Shown here: positions 12,401-23,536 of the stretch, one piece after another
Numbering within the stretch: the first letter of the stretch is position 1
Layout: every line of letters begins with the position of its first letter
From: Ziziphus jujuba
Lineage: Eukaryota > Streptophyta > Magnoliopsida > Rosales > Rhamnaceae
Length of the DNA stretch: 64,000 bases
Direction: 5' to 3'
NCBI RefSeq assembly: GCF_031755915.1
Contig: NC_083386.1
Location: 21,251,001-21,315,000 of the forward strand
Notes under the pieces: generated by a model
The model's database searches: none
What the model was told of the DNA's origin: nothing
Seen by the model: only the letters and a program-made list of their open reading frames with translations
Position numbers and translations under genes: made by a program

Positions 12401-13202
12401 TTCATTTGAAATTGTTTATGGTTTTAATCCTTTGACTCCATTAGATTTAACACCTTTACCTATAAGTGAGTGTGCAAATTTAGATGGAAAACAAAAAGCT
12501 AAATTTGTAAAGCAGATTCATGAGAAGACACAAGCAAATATTGAGAGGCGGACCGAGCAATATGCAAAGGTGGCTAATCAAGGCCGAAAATCAATGGTGT
12601 TTGAACCTGGAGATTGGGTGTGGTTGCATTTAAGGAAAGAAAGGTTTCCTGAACAAAGGAAATCCAAACTCATGCCGAAGGGCGATGGACCTTTCCAAGT
12701 TTTGGAGAGGATAAACGACAATGCTTACAAACTTGATTTATCGGGTGAGTATAGTGTTAGTGCCACCTTTAATATTGCTGATTTATCTCCTTTTGCTGCA
12801 AGTGATGACTTCGATTTGAGGACAAATCCTTTTCAAGAGGAGGGGAATGATGTGAACCCACCCGAGCTTACACCACCGACAACTCGCTGGGGTACTGATC
12901 CAATACGGATGAAGACTGGACCGATCACTAGGGCTCAAGCTAAGAGATTTAAGGATAACCTTACTGCCTTTCTCCAGAGAGTAATTCATTCTCAAAAGGG
13001 CTTGTCCATACCTGAAGATAAAAGACCTGTTTTAAGTATCCAAGTGGTGGAGGCTAATACATCGGATACTCATATATCGGACATTTTATATCGGACACCC
13101 TTATCTCGGACATCGGAGTCTTACCTCGGACATTTGGTCTCGGACATCGGAGCCTTGCCTCGGACATCTGATCTCGGACTTCGGACATCGGATGTAACTT
13201 AG
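9423..13202 (+). pseudogene. pol of G2: protease, reverse transcriptase, RNase H, integrase; several disabling changes
   Basis: Protease: the active-site region near 9485-9505 has lost about 17 bases relative to G3, which shifts the frame. RT: KKDGSWRMCVDCRAINNI near 10465, a frameshift near 10562, then [15 protein letters not shown] and the catalytic YFDD near 10780. Stops follow at 10809 and near 10834 and 10984. RNase [37 protein letters not shown] and VADALSRR within 11220-11560. A stop at 11712 precedes the integrase frame (11730-13202). This has an H2C2 zinc region (CERCLKCQ) and a core with SDRDAKF and, 35 residues later, the Glu of DGQTE. The residue where the first catalytic Asp is expected is Asn (SMNFI, near 11980). 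The C-terminus continues past [13 protein letters not shown] into the 3' LTR. Confidence 0.93.
12835..12847 (+). other. polypurine tract of G2
   Basis: aagaggaggggaa lies immediately before the TGATGTG start of the 3' LTR. G3 has the same arrangement on the other strand (19866-19878), which fixes the true LTR start. Confidence 0.88.
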
Positions 13203-13966
13203 CTCGGACAGACATCAGTTAGGTTGGCCAGACACAACTTAGCTCAGACAGACATCGGTTAGTTCGGCCAGACACAACTTAGCTCGGATAGACATCAGTT
13301 AGCTCGGTCAGACACAAGTTGGCTCGGACAGACATGAGTTAGTTCGGATAGACATAAGTTAGCTCGGACATCAAGCAGACATAAGTTAGCTCGGTTGAAG
13401 ACATAATTCAGCCTAGATGTCAAACTCAATTCGTTACCTAATTTGCGATTGACTTTTATTTCTTTTTGGGTTTTTGTTTATTTATTTTCTGGACAAATAA
13501 CTTTAGGAAAGTTTTTATTTTATTGTAAATTAATTAATTCCTAATTTAATATAAAGGAATTAATTAATCAAACTTAGATTAGGAAAGGAAGTATAGTTGC
13601 GGCCAACTAGGTTTCTTTATATGTGTGTGGCTGATTTTTTCCTAGGGTTTATTTTGTTTCTTTCAAAGCCTATTTAAAGGCTTATTTTTCAATAAGAAGA
13701 CAACTTTGATTTGATTGAGAAAATACTTGTGAGATTAATTATCTCTTTGTTCTTTGAGAACACCTAAAACACCATTAGAGAATTGGTTGTTTTAGCTTGA
13801 CTTATCAATAAGTTTTCCATCCCCTATTGTGGCGTCTACATTATAACAAGGTTTCTAACCACAGGTTGGTTAGAGGTTGAAGTCCATTCCATTAGAACTT
13901 GAACTTAATTAAGATCCGGGCTAATATAATATGGGTTTAGGAGCAGGTCGTCCTAGGTTCGTATCA
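12848..13966 (+). repeat. 3' LTR of G2, full length (1119 bp)
   Basis: Starts TGATGTG after the polypurine tract and ends cgtatca, followed by gttag. The first 355 bases are also the end of the integrase reading frame. Confidence 0.9.
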
Positions 13967-15756
13967 GTTAGTATGTAGGTGCACCATACAGTATTAGTGT
14001 TCTGTACTATTATGTTTTTGGACTAGTGTGTAGGTTATATTTAATCGTTCTTTGTGAGATGTGGTGAGCAAGGTAGACAGATATTTTGTGATGATAGCAT
14101 CAACCACCTTCTCCATGATCAAAAGATAGCAGATTTAGCCATTTCTATAGGCATGCGAGTGAAGGTAGATAGACATTTCTACTATGATGATATTAGCCGT
14201 CTCCCTAGCCGTAGGATGGCTAGATATTTAACAATGACATTATTGGGATGCTAATGGGATTGTGTGCAGGTTCTTTTTCCCCCTATTCATAAAGTAATGT
14301 TTGGGATACCAAGCATTATATGACCGCACTGGTGTATCATGTGGTGCATCAGATGTCCTTTTAATATATACATATATATAATGATATATGTTAGGTTTAC
14401 CATACCATACTAGGGTAGCAATTAGGTTAAACTCATGAACAAGTTAGTATTGTATTTATGCTTAGGACGAGATCAGTGGGTTGGATAGCCATCATTGGCA
14501 ATCACCCTTGACCTACTAATAGTAGTATATCTATAATCTGACGACATCACGAGACCATGCCTTGGTATTTTATATGGTACATTAAGTGCATTAGCCTTCG
14601 GATAGATTTTGTAGGCTTCGGACAAGAGTACTAGTCTTCAGGTAGGTATTTCAGCCTTTAGGCAGGTATCATAGCCTTCAGGTTGGCGTATTAGCCTTCG
14701 AGTAGGAGTACTAGCCTTCGGGCAAATACTTCAGCCTTTGGGCAAATACTTTAGTGCTCAGGTAGGTATTGTAGCTTTTAGAAAGGTGTATTAACCTTCA
14801 GGCAATAGTACTAGTCTTCGAGTAGGTACTTTAGCCTTCGGGAAGGTACTTTAGCCTTTGAGCAAATATCTTAGCCCTCGGGCAGGTGTATTGGCCTTTG
14901 GGCAGGTATTGCAGCCTTTGTGTAGGAGTACTAACCTTTGGGCAGGTACTTAACCTTCGGGTAGGTATCATAGCATTTGGACTTGTGTATTAGCCTTCGA
15001 GCAGATGTATTAGCCTAGAGGCTAGTTATCCAAATTCCTCGAGAGACTATGTACATATTTATATTTATGATGAAAATGTATATAAAAATTTATGTTGGTT
15101 CTAATTAGTGGTGATTTTACCGGAGTTAGCATTAAGACCTCAACTATTCAATCTAAAGTATTGTTTCCATATGTGCATTTTAAATGTAATTTATTTTATT
15201 AAAAATTGTTTTACAATTTATCGGTTACTACCTGTATGATTTGTGTTTGTATATTTCCTATATGTAAAAAAGTAGATAGTACGATTTAGGATATGAGGCC
15301 TAGGTTGTCTTTATCTCTCATTATTATCATTATTGTTATCTTTTTATTTGCATTTGTATGTTGGGTATAGTCACGAAGTGATGTAAAAGTATGAGATTAT
15401 AGTAAGTGGGAGGTGTGGGAGGCCATGAATTAGTATGTATTTTCTGTGCTAAGTAAAAATTTAAGAAGAGTTAGAACTATCTTGGGGTTCAGGTAGTAAG
15501 CTTCGGAAGGGATCTCAACACATATAAAATGTATTTATGGTTTATTAATTATTACTCATATTTGTATTCCTATGCTATCATTATCAAAGTCATTCAAATT
15601 TGTATAAACTTATAGGTGGGGAGAAATAAGGCAGATATATATTTTTAGAGTAAATTTTCTATGCAGGAAATACTTGAGAGAATCCAGTCTATAGGGGAAA
15701 TTCTGTTGGATTTTCTATTAAATTTCCGATGGGGTAACCCTGGAAGGGTCCTAACA
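13967..15756 (+). repeat. T4: diverged T-family LTR, middle and 3' end (continues from before G2)
   Basis: Text matches the T-family LTRs in order: gcaccatacagtattagtgttc (start), a ctggtgtatcatgtggtgca segment near 14320, the 20-bp minisatellite, and an end near 15700-15756. There ttggattttctattaa, aaccctggaagggtc and the terminal ctaaca correspond to ttggattttcc, tttccctggga and the terminal ctgaca in T2 and T3. The piece is much more diverged than T1-T3. It is interrupted by G2, and its left part is about 4853-5839. Confidence 0.6.
14592..15030 (+). repeat. Minisatellite, 20-bp unit, about 22 copies
   Basis: Units follow tagccttcgggcaggtatta with changes, in a strict 20-base register over about 439 bases; one unit lacks a base. 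A related array is found antisense in T1 (30719-30920), so it belongs to this LTR family. Confidence 0.9.
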
Positions 15757-16808
15757 TTAAGGCTGATTTTCCCTTCTATCTTTCTTCATTTATTTTCTTG
15801 CAAATAAAAATTTTATTTCCTTTGAATGAAACCTACTTCCTTTTCATTTGCCTTTCTAGATTGAAATTTCCTTTTAGATTGAGAATCATTAATTTTGCGA
15901 TGCCATTGATTTTGTTGAACGGCAGTATGAAATTCCCTTTTTTTCTTTCTTGATCAAGTTATTTATTTGAGCCAAAAAAGAATCATTTTAGCATGTTCAT
16001 CTTTTTCTCATTTGTATATGTAAATGCATATATGAATACATCTTCCAACATATAGGATGAGCCTCCCATTTACTTGTTGTATTTACATACATGTTTGGTG
16101 TTTGGATTGTAGTATCAAAATTTTTGTGTACTCTTTCAACTTCCACGATGATGTTCAATTGGTTGTCTTCATTGTATTCCATTGTTCATTTGGGATTGCT
16201 TTTCTATTGTTGTTGTTATTATTATTATTATTTTTGGTGATAAAATTGATTTTATTTTCTAGGTTGATTTTTATTTATATCGCTGAATAAGATTTATGGG
16301 TTATGTTTATATTCCTTTCTTTGTTATGTTGTCTTTCTAGGTTGATTTATATTTATATTTCTACTCCAATACATGACTACCACTTGCCTAGTTTAACTAT
16401 TGGTTTTTGAACTTATCATGGTTTTAGGCTTTGGTGTACTTTAGGCTTGTGTTTGCTTGCAAATTTATTTATAAACTAAATTGAGAAATGAAAAATAGAA
16501 AAATAAACTTGAAGCTAGTAGAAAATGTATTTGAATGTCTCAATAATGGATTTTCATGCAAGTTGTATGCATGGATTCTAAAGATGTATGAATTTGGAAC
16601 AAATTGAGATTGCTTTCTTTTCTTTTATTAAATCATGCACATATTCATTAACGCCTCCTTATTACCCTAATAATCTTGTATTGCTAATTTTTATAAATAG
16701 GAATTTAACATAGCTTGGAAATAGTTTATGTAGTTTTCAAAAGAACGAAGGCAAGGAATTTATCATTTTAGGGGTTATTGGATTTAAAGGAAATGAGTAC
16801 AAGTCTTA
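15757..16808. other. AT-rich non-coding spacer
   Basis: No coding sequence is recognised; open frames here are short and compositionally biased. It ends in tctta, the direct repeat flanking the Copia-1 LTR. Confidence 0.45.
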
Positions 16809-17415
16809 TGTTAAAATTCGGGCCTACATATGTGAATGATTTTGGGCTTTTAATTTGGGCTTTTAAGTATTTGAATTTCCCTTTTCGTGGTTAAGTGAGA
16901 AAAATATGGGATTTTAAATAAATAAAATAATTTTTGAAAAAAAGGAGTTGAGAGTTTGAAGGAAATAGGACTTTGAGTAGAGAATTGATTTTACACACAT
17001 TGTTTTCAACATTCTTTTGAGTTTTACAGTTTTTCCATAAAAACGTAGAAAAAAGAAAAACACAAAAAAAGAGTTTTAAGAATTTGTTACATGAAAAACA
17101 GAGAGAAAACCAGTGACTATGGAAAATCAAAGGTACACTGAAAGTTCGAAGAGAAAAGCTTCAGAGGTGCTGAATCTGAAAGCTTTTGCAGCCATTGTAT
17201 CCTAGGAGACAATCATCCCAAAATACTTGCATTGGTGGATGAAAAACGTCCTAAGGACACTATGGTATCACAAGCCTCAATCAAGCTTCCGTAGAGCAGA
17301 TCAATACAAGAAAATACAGGTTCTAAATTATTTGATTATTTTATGTAGTTTTATTTTACATTGTATTGTTCTATCCACATGTATTTACATATATATACAT
17401 ATATTTTTCCCAACA
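16809..17415 (+). repeat. Left LTR of Copia-1 (607 bp)
   Basis: Aligns throughout with 34252-34846, including ttgagagtttgaaggaaata near 16945 and the end segment ccacatgtatttacatatat near 17374. It is bounded by TG and CA and preceded by tctta. Confidence 0.85.
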
Positions 17416-18730
17416 ATCTTAAGACATTTCTCCCATTTTTATATATGTATATATATATATATGTGGAGATTTGATTTATTTATTATGTCAATTGGTTAGT
17501 GTATATATAATGCATATATATGTTTATATATATATATATATATATTTTAAATATATATGAGCATTTCTATGTGCTTCGAAATTTAAGAAAGGAAAAAAAA
17601 AAATTTAAGAACCCATGTATGGTTAATTGGTTAGGTTTTATGTATTTTGTTAATTATTTCTTCATGCAATGGTTGTATGATTTTTACTTAGATGTTTGTT
17701 TTATATTTGTACTTTACATATAATTGTTGTTTCGAAAAAAAAAAATTGCATCAAACCCGTGAGTTTACAAATTTTTTGGATAATTATTAAATTTTTATTT
17801 TAAATCAAAAATTTTTCCAAAATTGACTTACCCATGAATTTCTAAACTTTTTGGTGAATTTTTGATATTTTTTGGTCACCGGAATAGTGAAAAAGAGGTG
17901 AAAAATTCAAATTGGATCGGAAAAGCCTTTTTACCACAAAAACAGATTGAGAAAACCCAGTTGGAGGTTAAAGACGGATCAGAAAATTGGTTATTGGGTC
18001 AGAAAAACGGGTACGGGCCGGTTCCGGGTTAATGGGTCTGGATTTTTTAAATTCTGATGGACCTGGTCCAGTCTTAAGCCTAACCTGTGGTTAGAACAAG
18101 TTACTATTCAGCCCAAGGCCCAAGCCTAGACAAGAACCAGGCCTTAGAGGACTCAGCCCAATTGCTGATGGGCTCGCCATGTGTCGCGATAAGAGAGCGA
18201 CACATGTCGATATGAGGCGTTGACAAATGGTGACAATGGCAAGGTGACGTGGTGCACCATGGCGAGGGCACATGTCACATAGTTACGAGACCACGTGTCG
18301 ACCAAATGTTAAACCATGTGTCGCGCCATGAGAGGGCCACATGTTGACCTGCCATAGGTGACACGTGGCGATCTTTGACAATGCCACGTTCCATTTTTTG
18401 GAGGCGCCATGTTTCGACCTGATCTAGGTGACACGTGTGACACTCAAGATATGACATGTGTTGGAAAATCGAGCGTCACGTTGCCAAGCCACGTCAGTGA
18501 GGTGATGATGTGGCAGTGTGCCATGTCAACCTGTTGATGATGTGGCATGTTGCCACATTGGCACGATGATGATGTGGTAGTGTGCCACGTTAGTACGTTG
18601 TGCCACAGTAGCATAGTGATGATGTGGTAGTGTGCCACGTTAGTACGTTGTGCCACAGTAGCATAGTGATGATGTGGTAGTGTGCCACTTTAGCGAGGTG
18701 CCACATCAGCACAGTGACACATGGCAGTGA
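17416..18730 (+). other. Copia-1 leader, first part; GC-rich with ACGTG motifs
   Basis: Up to about 17880 it is AT-rich with (AT)n runs. From about 17880 to 18730 it turns GC-rich and is filled with variants of gtgacacgtgg and gtgccacgt. ACGTG cores lie at 18247, 18293, 18363 and 18433. The 18363 copy reads acacgtggc, matching the ABRE consensus. No reading frame here looks coding. The sequence continues after G3 at 24670. Confidence 0.55.
18571..18687 (+). repeat. Perfect 50-bp tandem repeat in the Copia-1 leader
   Basis: The unit starting gatgtggtagtgtgccacgt at 18571 is repeated without change at 18621. A 17-base third start follows at 18671. The perfect identity suggests a recent duplication. 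Confidence 0.92.
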
Positions 18731-19865
18731 TGATACGAACCTAGGATGACCTGCTTCTAAACCCGCATTATATTAGCCTGGATCTTAATTAAGTTCAAGT
18801 TCTAATGGAATTGACCTCAACCCCTAACCAACCTGTGGTTAGGAACCTTCGTATAATGTAGACGCCACAATAGGGGATGGAAAACCTATTGATAAGTTAA
18901 GCTAAAACAACCAATTCTCTAATGGTGTTTTAGGTGTTCTCAAAGAACAAAAAGATAATTAATCTCACAAGTATTTTCTTAATCAAATCAAAGTTGTATT
19001 CATATTGAAAAATAAGCCTTTAAATAGGCTTTGAAAGAAACAAAATAAACCCTAAAAACCCTAGGAAAAACCAGCCAAACAATGAAGAGTTCTATGGTGT
19101 CCGAAATTCTCACTCCTTTCCTAATCTAATTTGGATTAATTAATTCCTTTATTTTGAATTAGGAATTAATTAATTTACAATGAAAATAATAAAATAATAA
19201 CTTTCCTAAACTTATTGTTCCAGAAAATAAATAAATAAAAACTAAAAAGTAGTGGTAATTTCCTAAAACAAAAAGTAGAATCAAATTAGGAAACTATAAT
19301 ACTAGCTTTTTGACTAAGTTGACTTTGACTAATCTTTGACCAAATTGAGCTCCAAATCAGCTTCAATATGCTTTGTAGGATGCTAACTAAGCTGAACATG
19401 AAGTCCCACGTGTTGCCCATGCTTGGAAGAGGAAGAAAAAGCCAACTCAGCAAAATACAGTAAAGCCAGCACAAAATACAGTAAAAAACAGGCCAAATTT
19501 GAAGCTGTCCGTACAACCCCTTTTTGAATGCCTTTGAAGCTGGCTTGAATTGATTCCATATCCTCTTAGACATATGTATTGAATCCATAAAGAGTTGGCA
19601 CCATTTCATGCTGCCCGTTGTCCATATTTGCACCAAAACTGCTACCTGGATCAGTATCAGCTTCCACCACTTGGATGCTTAGAATAGGCTTTGTATCTTC
19701 AAGTGTGGACAAGCTCTATTGAGATTGATTACCCCCTGTATAAATACTCCTAGGTTGTCCTTAAATCTTTTAATTTGAGCTCTTGTGATTGGCCTAGTTT
19801 TCATCCGTGTCGGGTCAGCACCCCAGCGGGTTATCGGATGAGCGGGCTCGGGCGGAATCACATCA
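18731..19865 (-). repeat. 3' LTR of G3 (element orientation)
   Basis: On the plus strand it starts tgatacg and ends cacatca, followed by the polypurine tract complement. The pair with 23537-24669 differs by several dozen substitutions by eye. Confidence 0.93.
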
Positions 19866-20449
19866 TTCCCCTCCTCTTGAAAAGGATTTGTCCTCAAATC
19901 AAGATTATCACCTGCAGAAAAAGGAGATAACTCAGCAACATTAAATGTGGCACTAACACTATACTCACCTGTTAAATCAAGTTTGTAGGTATTCTTATTG
20001 ATTCTTTCTAAAACTTGAAAATATCCATCTCCTTGCGGCATAAGCTTGGACTTTCTTTATTCGGGAATCCTCTCCTTCCTTGGTTGAAACCAAAACCAAT
20101 CTCCTAGGTCAAATACTATCACAAAAAATACTAGAAATACGAGTTCATCGCACTTTTTAATTTTAGCAAATAATCTCTCCCAAATTTTCAAATTTCCACT
20201 AAGTAAAGCTTTCAATAATGCAAATAAAATTCTATGCAACAAAAACATCTTTAAATAAGTATCTTTAATATTCATGACCAGCAATGGTTTCTTACCAAAG
20301 ATAGCCTTATTAACATCCCCAAAACTCAAATAAAAGTTTTTACTTTTTCTTTCTTTCCTTTCTTTTCCTTTTTCTCCCTCGGCCACTACACATTTTTCCT
20401 CCCTCTCGATTTTCTCATCATTTCTCTCGGGTTTCTCCATTCTTCTCAT
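19679..20449 (-). pseudogene. pol stub of G3 (linker joined to integrase C-terminus)
   Basis: The frame from 20449 begins like the G2 linker before RT (KKPLLVMNIKDTY). It jumps directly to the integrase tail (ALLKALLSGNLKIWERLF) and then, after a second loss, to DLGDWFWFQPRKERIPE. A frame change follows near 20050 and the last piece (20041-19679) runs through [18 protein letters not shown] and [12 protein letters not shown] into the 3' LTR. No catalytic residues of RT, RNase H or integrase remain. Confidence 0.88.
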
Positions 20450-20485
20450 CCCATTTTCGGCCTTCTCATGGTTTTTCCACTCAAT

Positions 20486-22375
20486 TTATGTTTTAAGTTG
20501 CTTACCTTGGACTGCAAGCTCGGACTTGACCTCATGGGTGGGTGGTGTAACCATTGGTGCCGTACTAGCCTTCTCTTTGAGCTTCTCGGCTTCCCTCCTT
20601 TGTTGCATTTGAAGTTGGTCTCTAAATACCTCCTTTGGAGTTAATGGCTCCAGCTTGACCCTCTTCCCATTAAATTTAAATACAATGGAATTCTCTCTCC
20701 CATAGTATATGGCATTCTTATCAAATCCCCATGGCCTCCCTAATAAAATATGACTAGCATGCATAGGTACAACATCACACAATACAACATCCACATATTT
20801 ATCTATGCTAAATTTTACCTTGGCTTGTTTATTCACTTTTATCTCACCACTATCATTTAGCCATTGTAATCTATATGGTTCTGGATGTTTAATAGTTGTT
20901 AACCCTAATTTATCAACCACAATGTTACTAATTACATTTGCACAACTTCCACTATCCATAATCATACTACATATGTTACCTTGAATTTCGTATCGGGTGT
21001 AGAAGATGTTTTCTCTTTGAATTTCATCCTCATCTTTGTATGCAGCAAGTACTCTCCTAGAAAGCAAGTTTAATTCGGCATTGGGTGCTTGCAAGGTTTC
21101 GGGTTCATCCTCCAAGTCCTCCTCCTCTAGCTTGGCTTCATCCTCAGTTTCTTCACTTTCCGATTCTAGCTCGTCATTGCCCTTCAACACCATGATTCTT
21201 CTATTCGGGTATTGGCTAGCGATGTGTCCTCCTCCCTGGGACTTAAAACACACAACATTATGAGTTCTAGAAGGTTTAGGATCTAATTTTACCTCATTCT
21301 TTGGTGCTTGGACAGATTCGGTTCTAGTCTCCTTCCTTGGCCAGTTTGAACTTTCTTCTTTGACTTTCGGCCTTGGCTTGCTTTCATAGATGGAATTGTT
21401 CCTCCAGCCACTTGAATTGGACATTCCACTATTAGAAACTCCTCCAAGCCGTGACCCTACACCCCTTCTCTTGAATCGGTGCTCAAGCTTAATGGCAACA
21501 TGCAATATCTCCTCAAACTCCAAGTATTGCTGCAATTCAAGCTGGTTGGCAATGTCACGGTTCAAACCACCAAGAAATCTCGCCATTGTTGCCTCCCTAT
21601 CCTCATTCATATTCAGCCTCATCATAAGCATCTCCATCTCTTTGTAATAATCCTCAACGAACCTATTTCCTTGAGACAAAGATTGAAGCCTTTGATGCAG
21701 CAACTTATGGTAATGTGATGGCACAAACCGCTTTCTCATGGCTCCTTTCATTTGTCGCCATGTTGTGATAAAATCATCACCAACTCTCCTCCGTGTGCCT
21801 TGCTCATTTGTCCACCATTGGAGTGCATAATGGCCAAACTCCATTGCTACCAACTTCACCTTCTTACCCTCTGAATAATTATGGCAGTCGAATATCATCT
21901 CCATCTTTTCTTCCCACTCCAAATATGCCTCGGGATCACTTTTTCCCATGAAGGGTGGGATGTTGATCTTGATATTGCTAAGATTGTCATCTGTTTCTTC
22001 CCTCCTATACCTTCCACGGCCAACTCTCTCTTGGACAGCTAAGGTTTTTTCCATGCCTTCCTCAAAGTCTCCACCGAAATTCTCCTCCTCAAATTCCTCT
22101 CTTGGTCTCTCATGGCCTCCTCGTCCTCGACCTCGTCCTTCATGCAATTCTTGCCTATTTCTTGTGATCGGAATTCCTTAGGAAACTTTTAGCCTTCCCA
22201 TCCTTTGATTCATGTGCTCAACTTGAGCACTCACTCACTGTAATTGTTCCAAAACAGCTTTCAATTCCGTTTGCTCACCACTCCCGGTGGCTCGTGGATC
22301 ACCATGGAATCCTACGGACTCTTCTTCATTAATTCTCAGTGGTGCGTCTCCTCTTCTTATTCTAGAATTTTCCAT
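20486..22375 (-). pseudogene. gag-protease of G3, 553 residues open after two early stops
   Basis: The ancestral start is the ATG at 22375 (MENSRIRRGD). Two stops between there and 22148 interrupt the N-terminus. From 22147 to 20486 the frame is open: Gly/Arg-rich start, gag domain (YLEWEEKMEMIFDCHNYSEG, PSHYHKLLHQRLQSL), acidic region, aspartic protease with MDSGSCANVIS, and a linker. The zinc knuckle reads CFKSQGGGHIASQY, so two of its Cys positions are lost. Protease and capsid regions look undamaged. Confidence 0.88.
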
Positions 22376-23523
22376 GTTAGTAAAATACTGTAAAAATAAA
22401 ATAAATCCTCACAATATTCACTCCCTCACGTGTTTCACTCAAACAAAGTCTCGACACTCGTGTTTGCACACTACTTTCGACTTTTACCCTCTTTTCAGCT
22501 CACACTCTCTTGCCTTTTTTTCCACTCAAAGAATTAACTCAAAGTTTGGATTAAAACACCCACAAAATAGCAATTAGATCACAAGTATGTTTTAATTAAA
22601 CTTATCAACAAAACAGTGGCAAAAAGTAGCCAATACCGAAAGAATTCAACAAGACCTAGTTTTCAGCTTTTCTAGGCAAAATAAAGCAAATTAAGGAGAA
22701 ATCTTTGGAATTTTTAAGAACTGGATCAGATGGTAAGAGATTAAGGATTCAAGAATAAAATTTAGAAAAAAGAATTTCAAACTCAAACAAGAATCAAATT
22801 GAACAAAAATATAGAATAGTGTTGGTTGTTGTTCTTGTAATTCAAGTTTTGTATCAAATCCTTTAACTAATTTTAATCCAAATAATTTAGCACTCAAACT
22901 CAAATATCCAGCAGCAAAAAAAAAAAAAACTCTCTAGAAACTCCATATATGGAATAAATAATCAACAAAGCAACAGTTACAAGAAATTTTCAGCAACAAA
23001 CTTCAACACCAATTTTCAACAAACCGATATATATATATATTTTTTTAATATTCAGCTTTCTTCCTTTTTTATTTATTTTTTTTCACTCACTGAATATCAG
23101 ACACAACTACAGTAGCAAGAATAAACAACAAATTTGCAACTCCAACTCTGAAACAAACACCAAACCTGTGACCTCCAAATAAACACAAATGTGTAGTTTT
23201 TTTTTTTTTTTAAATGTTTCCGCAAACTCTTTTTTTTTTTTTTTTAAATAGATGAATGCAAATATTTAAGACTAAAACAGCAAAGAAAAATCAACAATAA
23301 CCAAATTAAAAGAACAATGATGAAAGAAAACCAACAAACTAGGAAACAAAAAATACGGTAAAACTAGGAAATCCTAATTCAACTAGGAATGAATTTTTTT
23401 TTTTTTTTTTAAGATGCAGAACGTGTATGGGATGGATGCAACCTTAACCTAATGCTAAAATTGTAGAATAAAACAAAAACAAATAAATCAAATAAAGATA
23501 GATCAAACCTGAACAAAATTTAC

Positions 23524-23534
23524 CTCTGATACCA
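23524..23534 (-). other. primer binding site of G3
   Basis: The minus strand reads tggtatcagag, the tRNA-iMet complement, two bases inside the LTR border at 23537. Confidence 0.9.
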
Positions 23535-23536
23535 AA

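Larger units (their letters stand above)
5840..13966 (+). mobile_element. G2: Ty3/gypsy LTR retrotransposon, complete but mutated
   Basis: Order: truncated 5' LTR (5840-6913), primer site (6916-6927), leader, gag (8071-9422), protease, RT, RNase H and integrase (to 13202), polypurine tract (12835-12847) and 3' LTR (12848-13966). A plus-strand order PR-RT-RH-IN identifies Ty3/gypsy. The tRNA-iMet primer site is usual for chromovirus-like lineages, but no chromodomain was recognised. Hand alignment of the LTRs gives about 37 substitutions over about 1074 bases, mostly transitions, so the copy is fairly young. It sits in the second unit of a tandem duplication. The insertion site is gttag; the 5' copy reads gtta followed directly by LTR sequence. 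Confidence 0.93.

Noticed and set aside
14592..15030. CRISPR-like array
   Set aside because: The 20-bp units are directly adjacent with no unique spacers, in a plant genome. It is a minisatellite.
19286..19636. A 116-residue protein on the minus strand, repeated as 112 residues at 24099-24437
   Set aside because: Both lie at the same place in the two LTRs of G3. The shared frame follows from LTR identity; no protein family is recognised.
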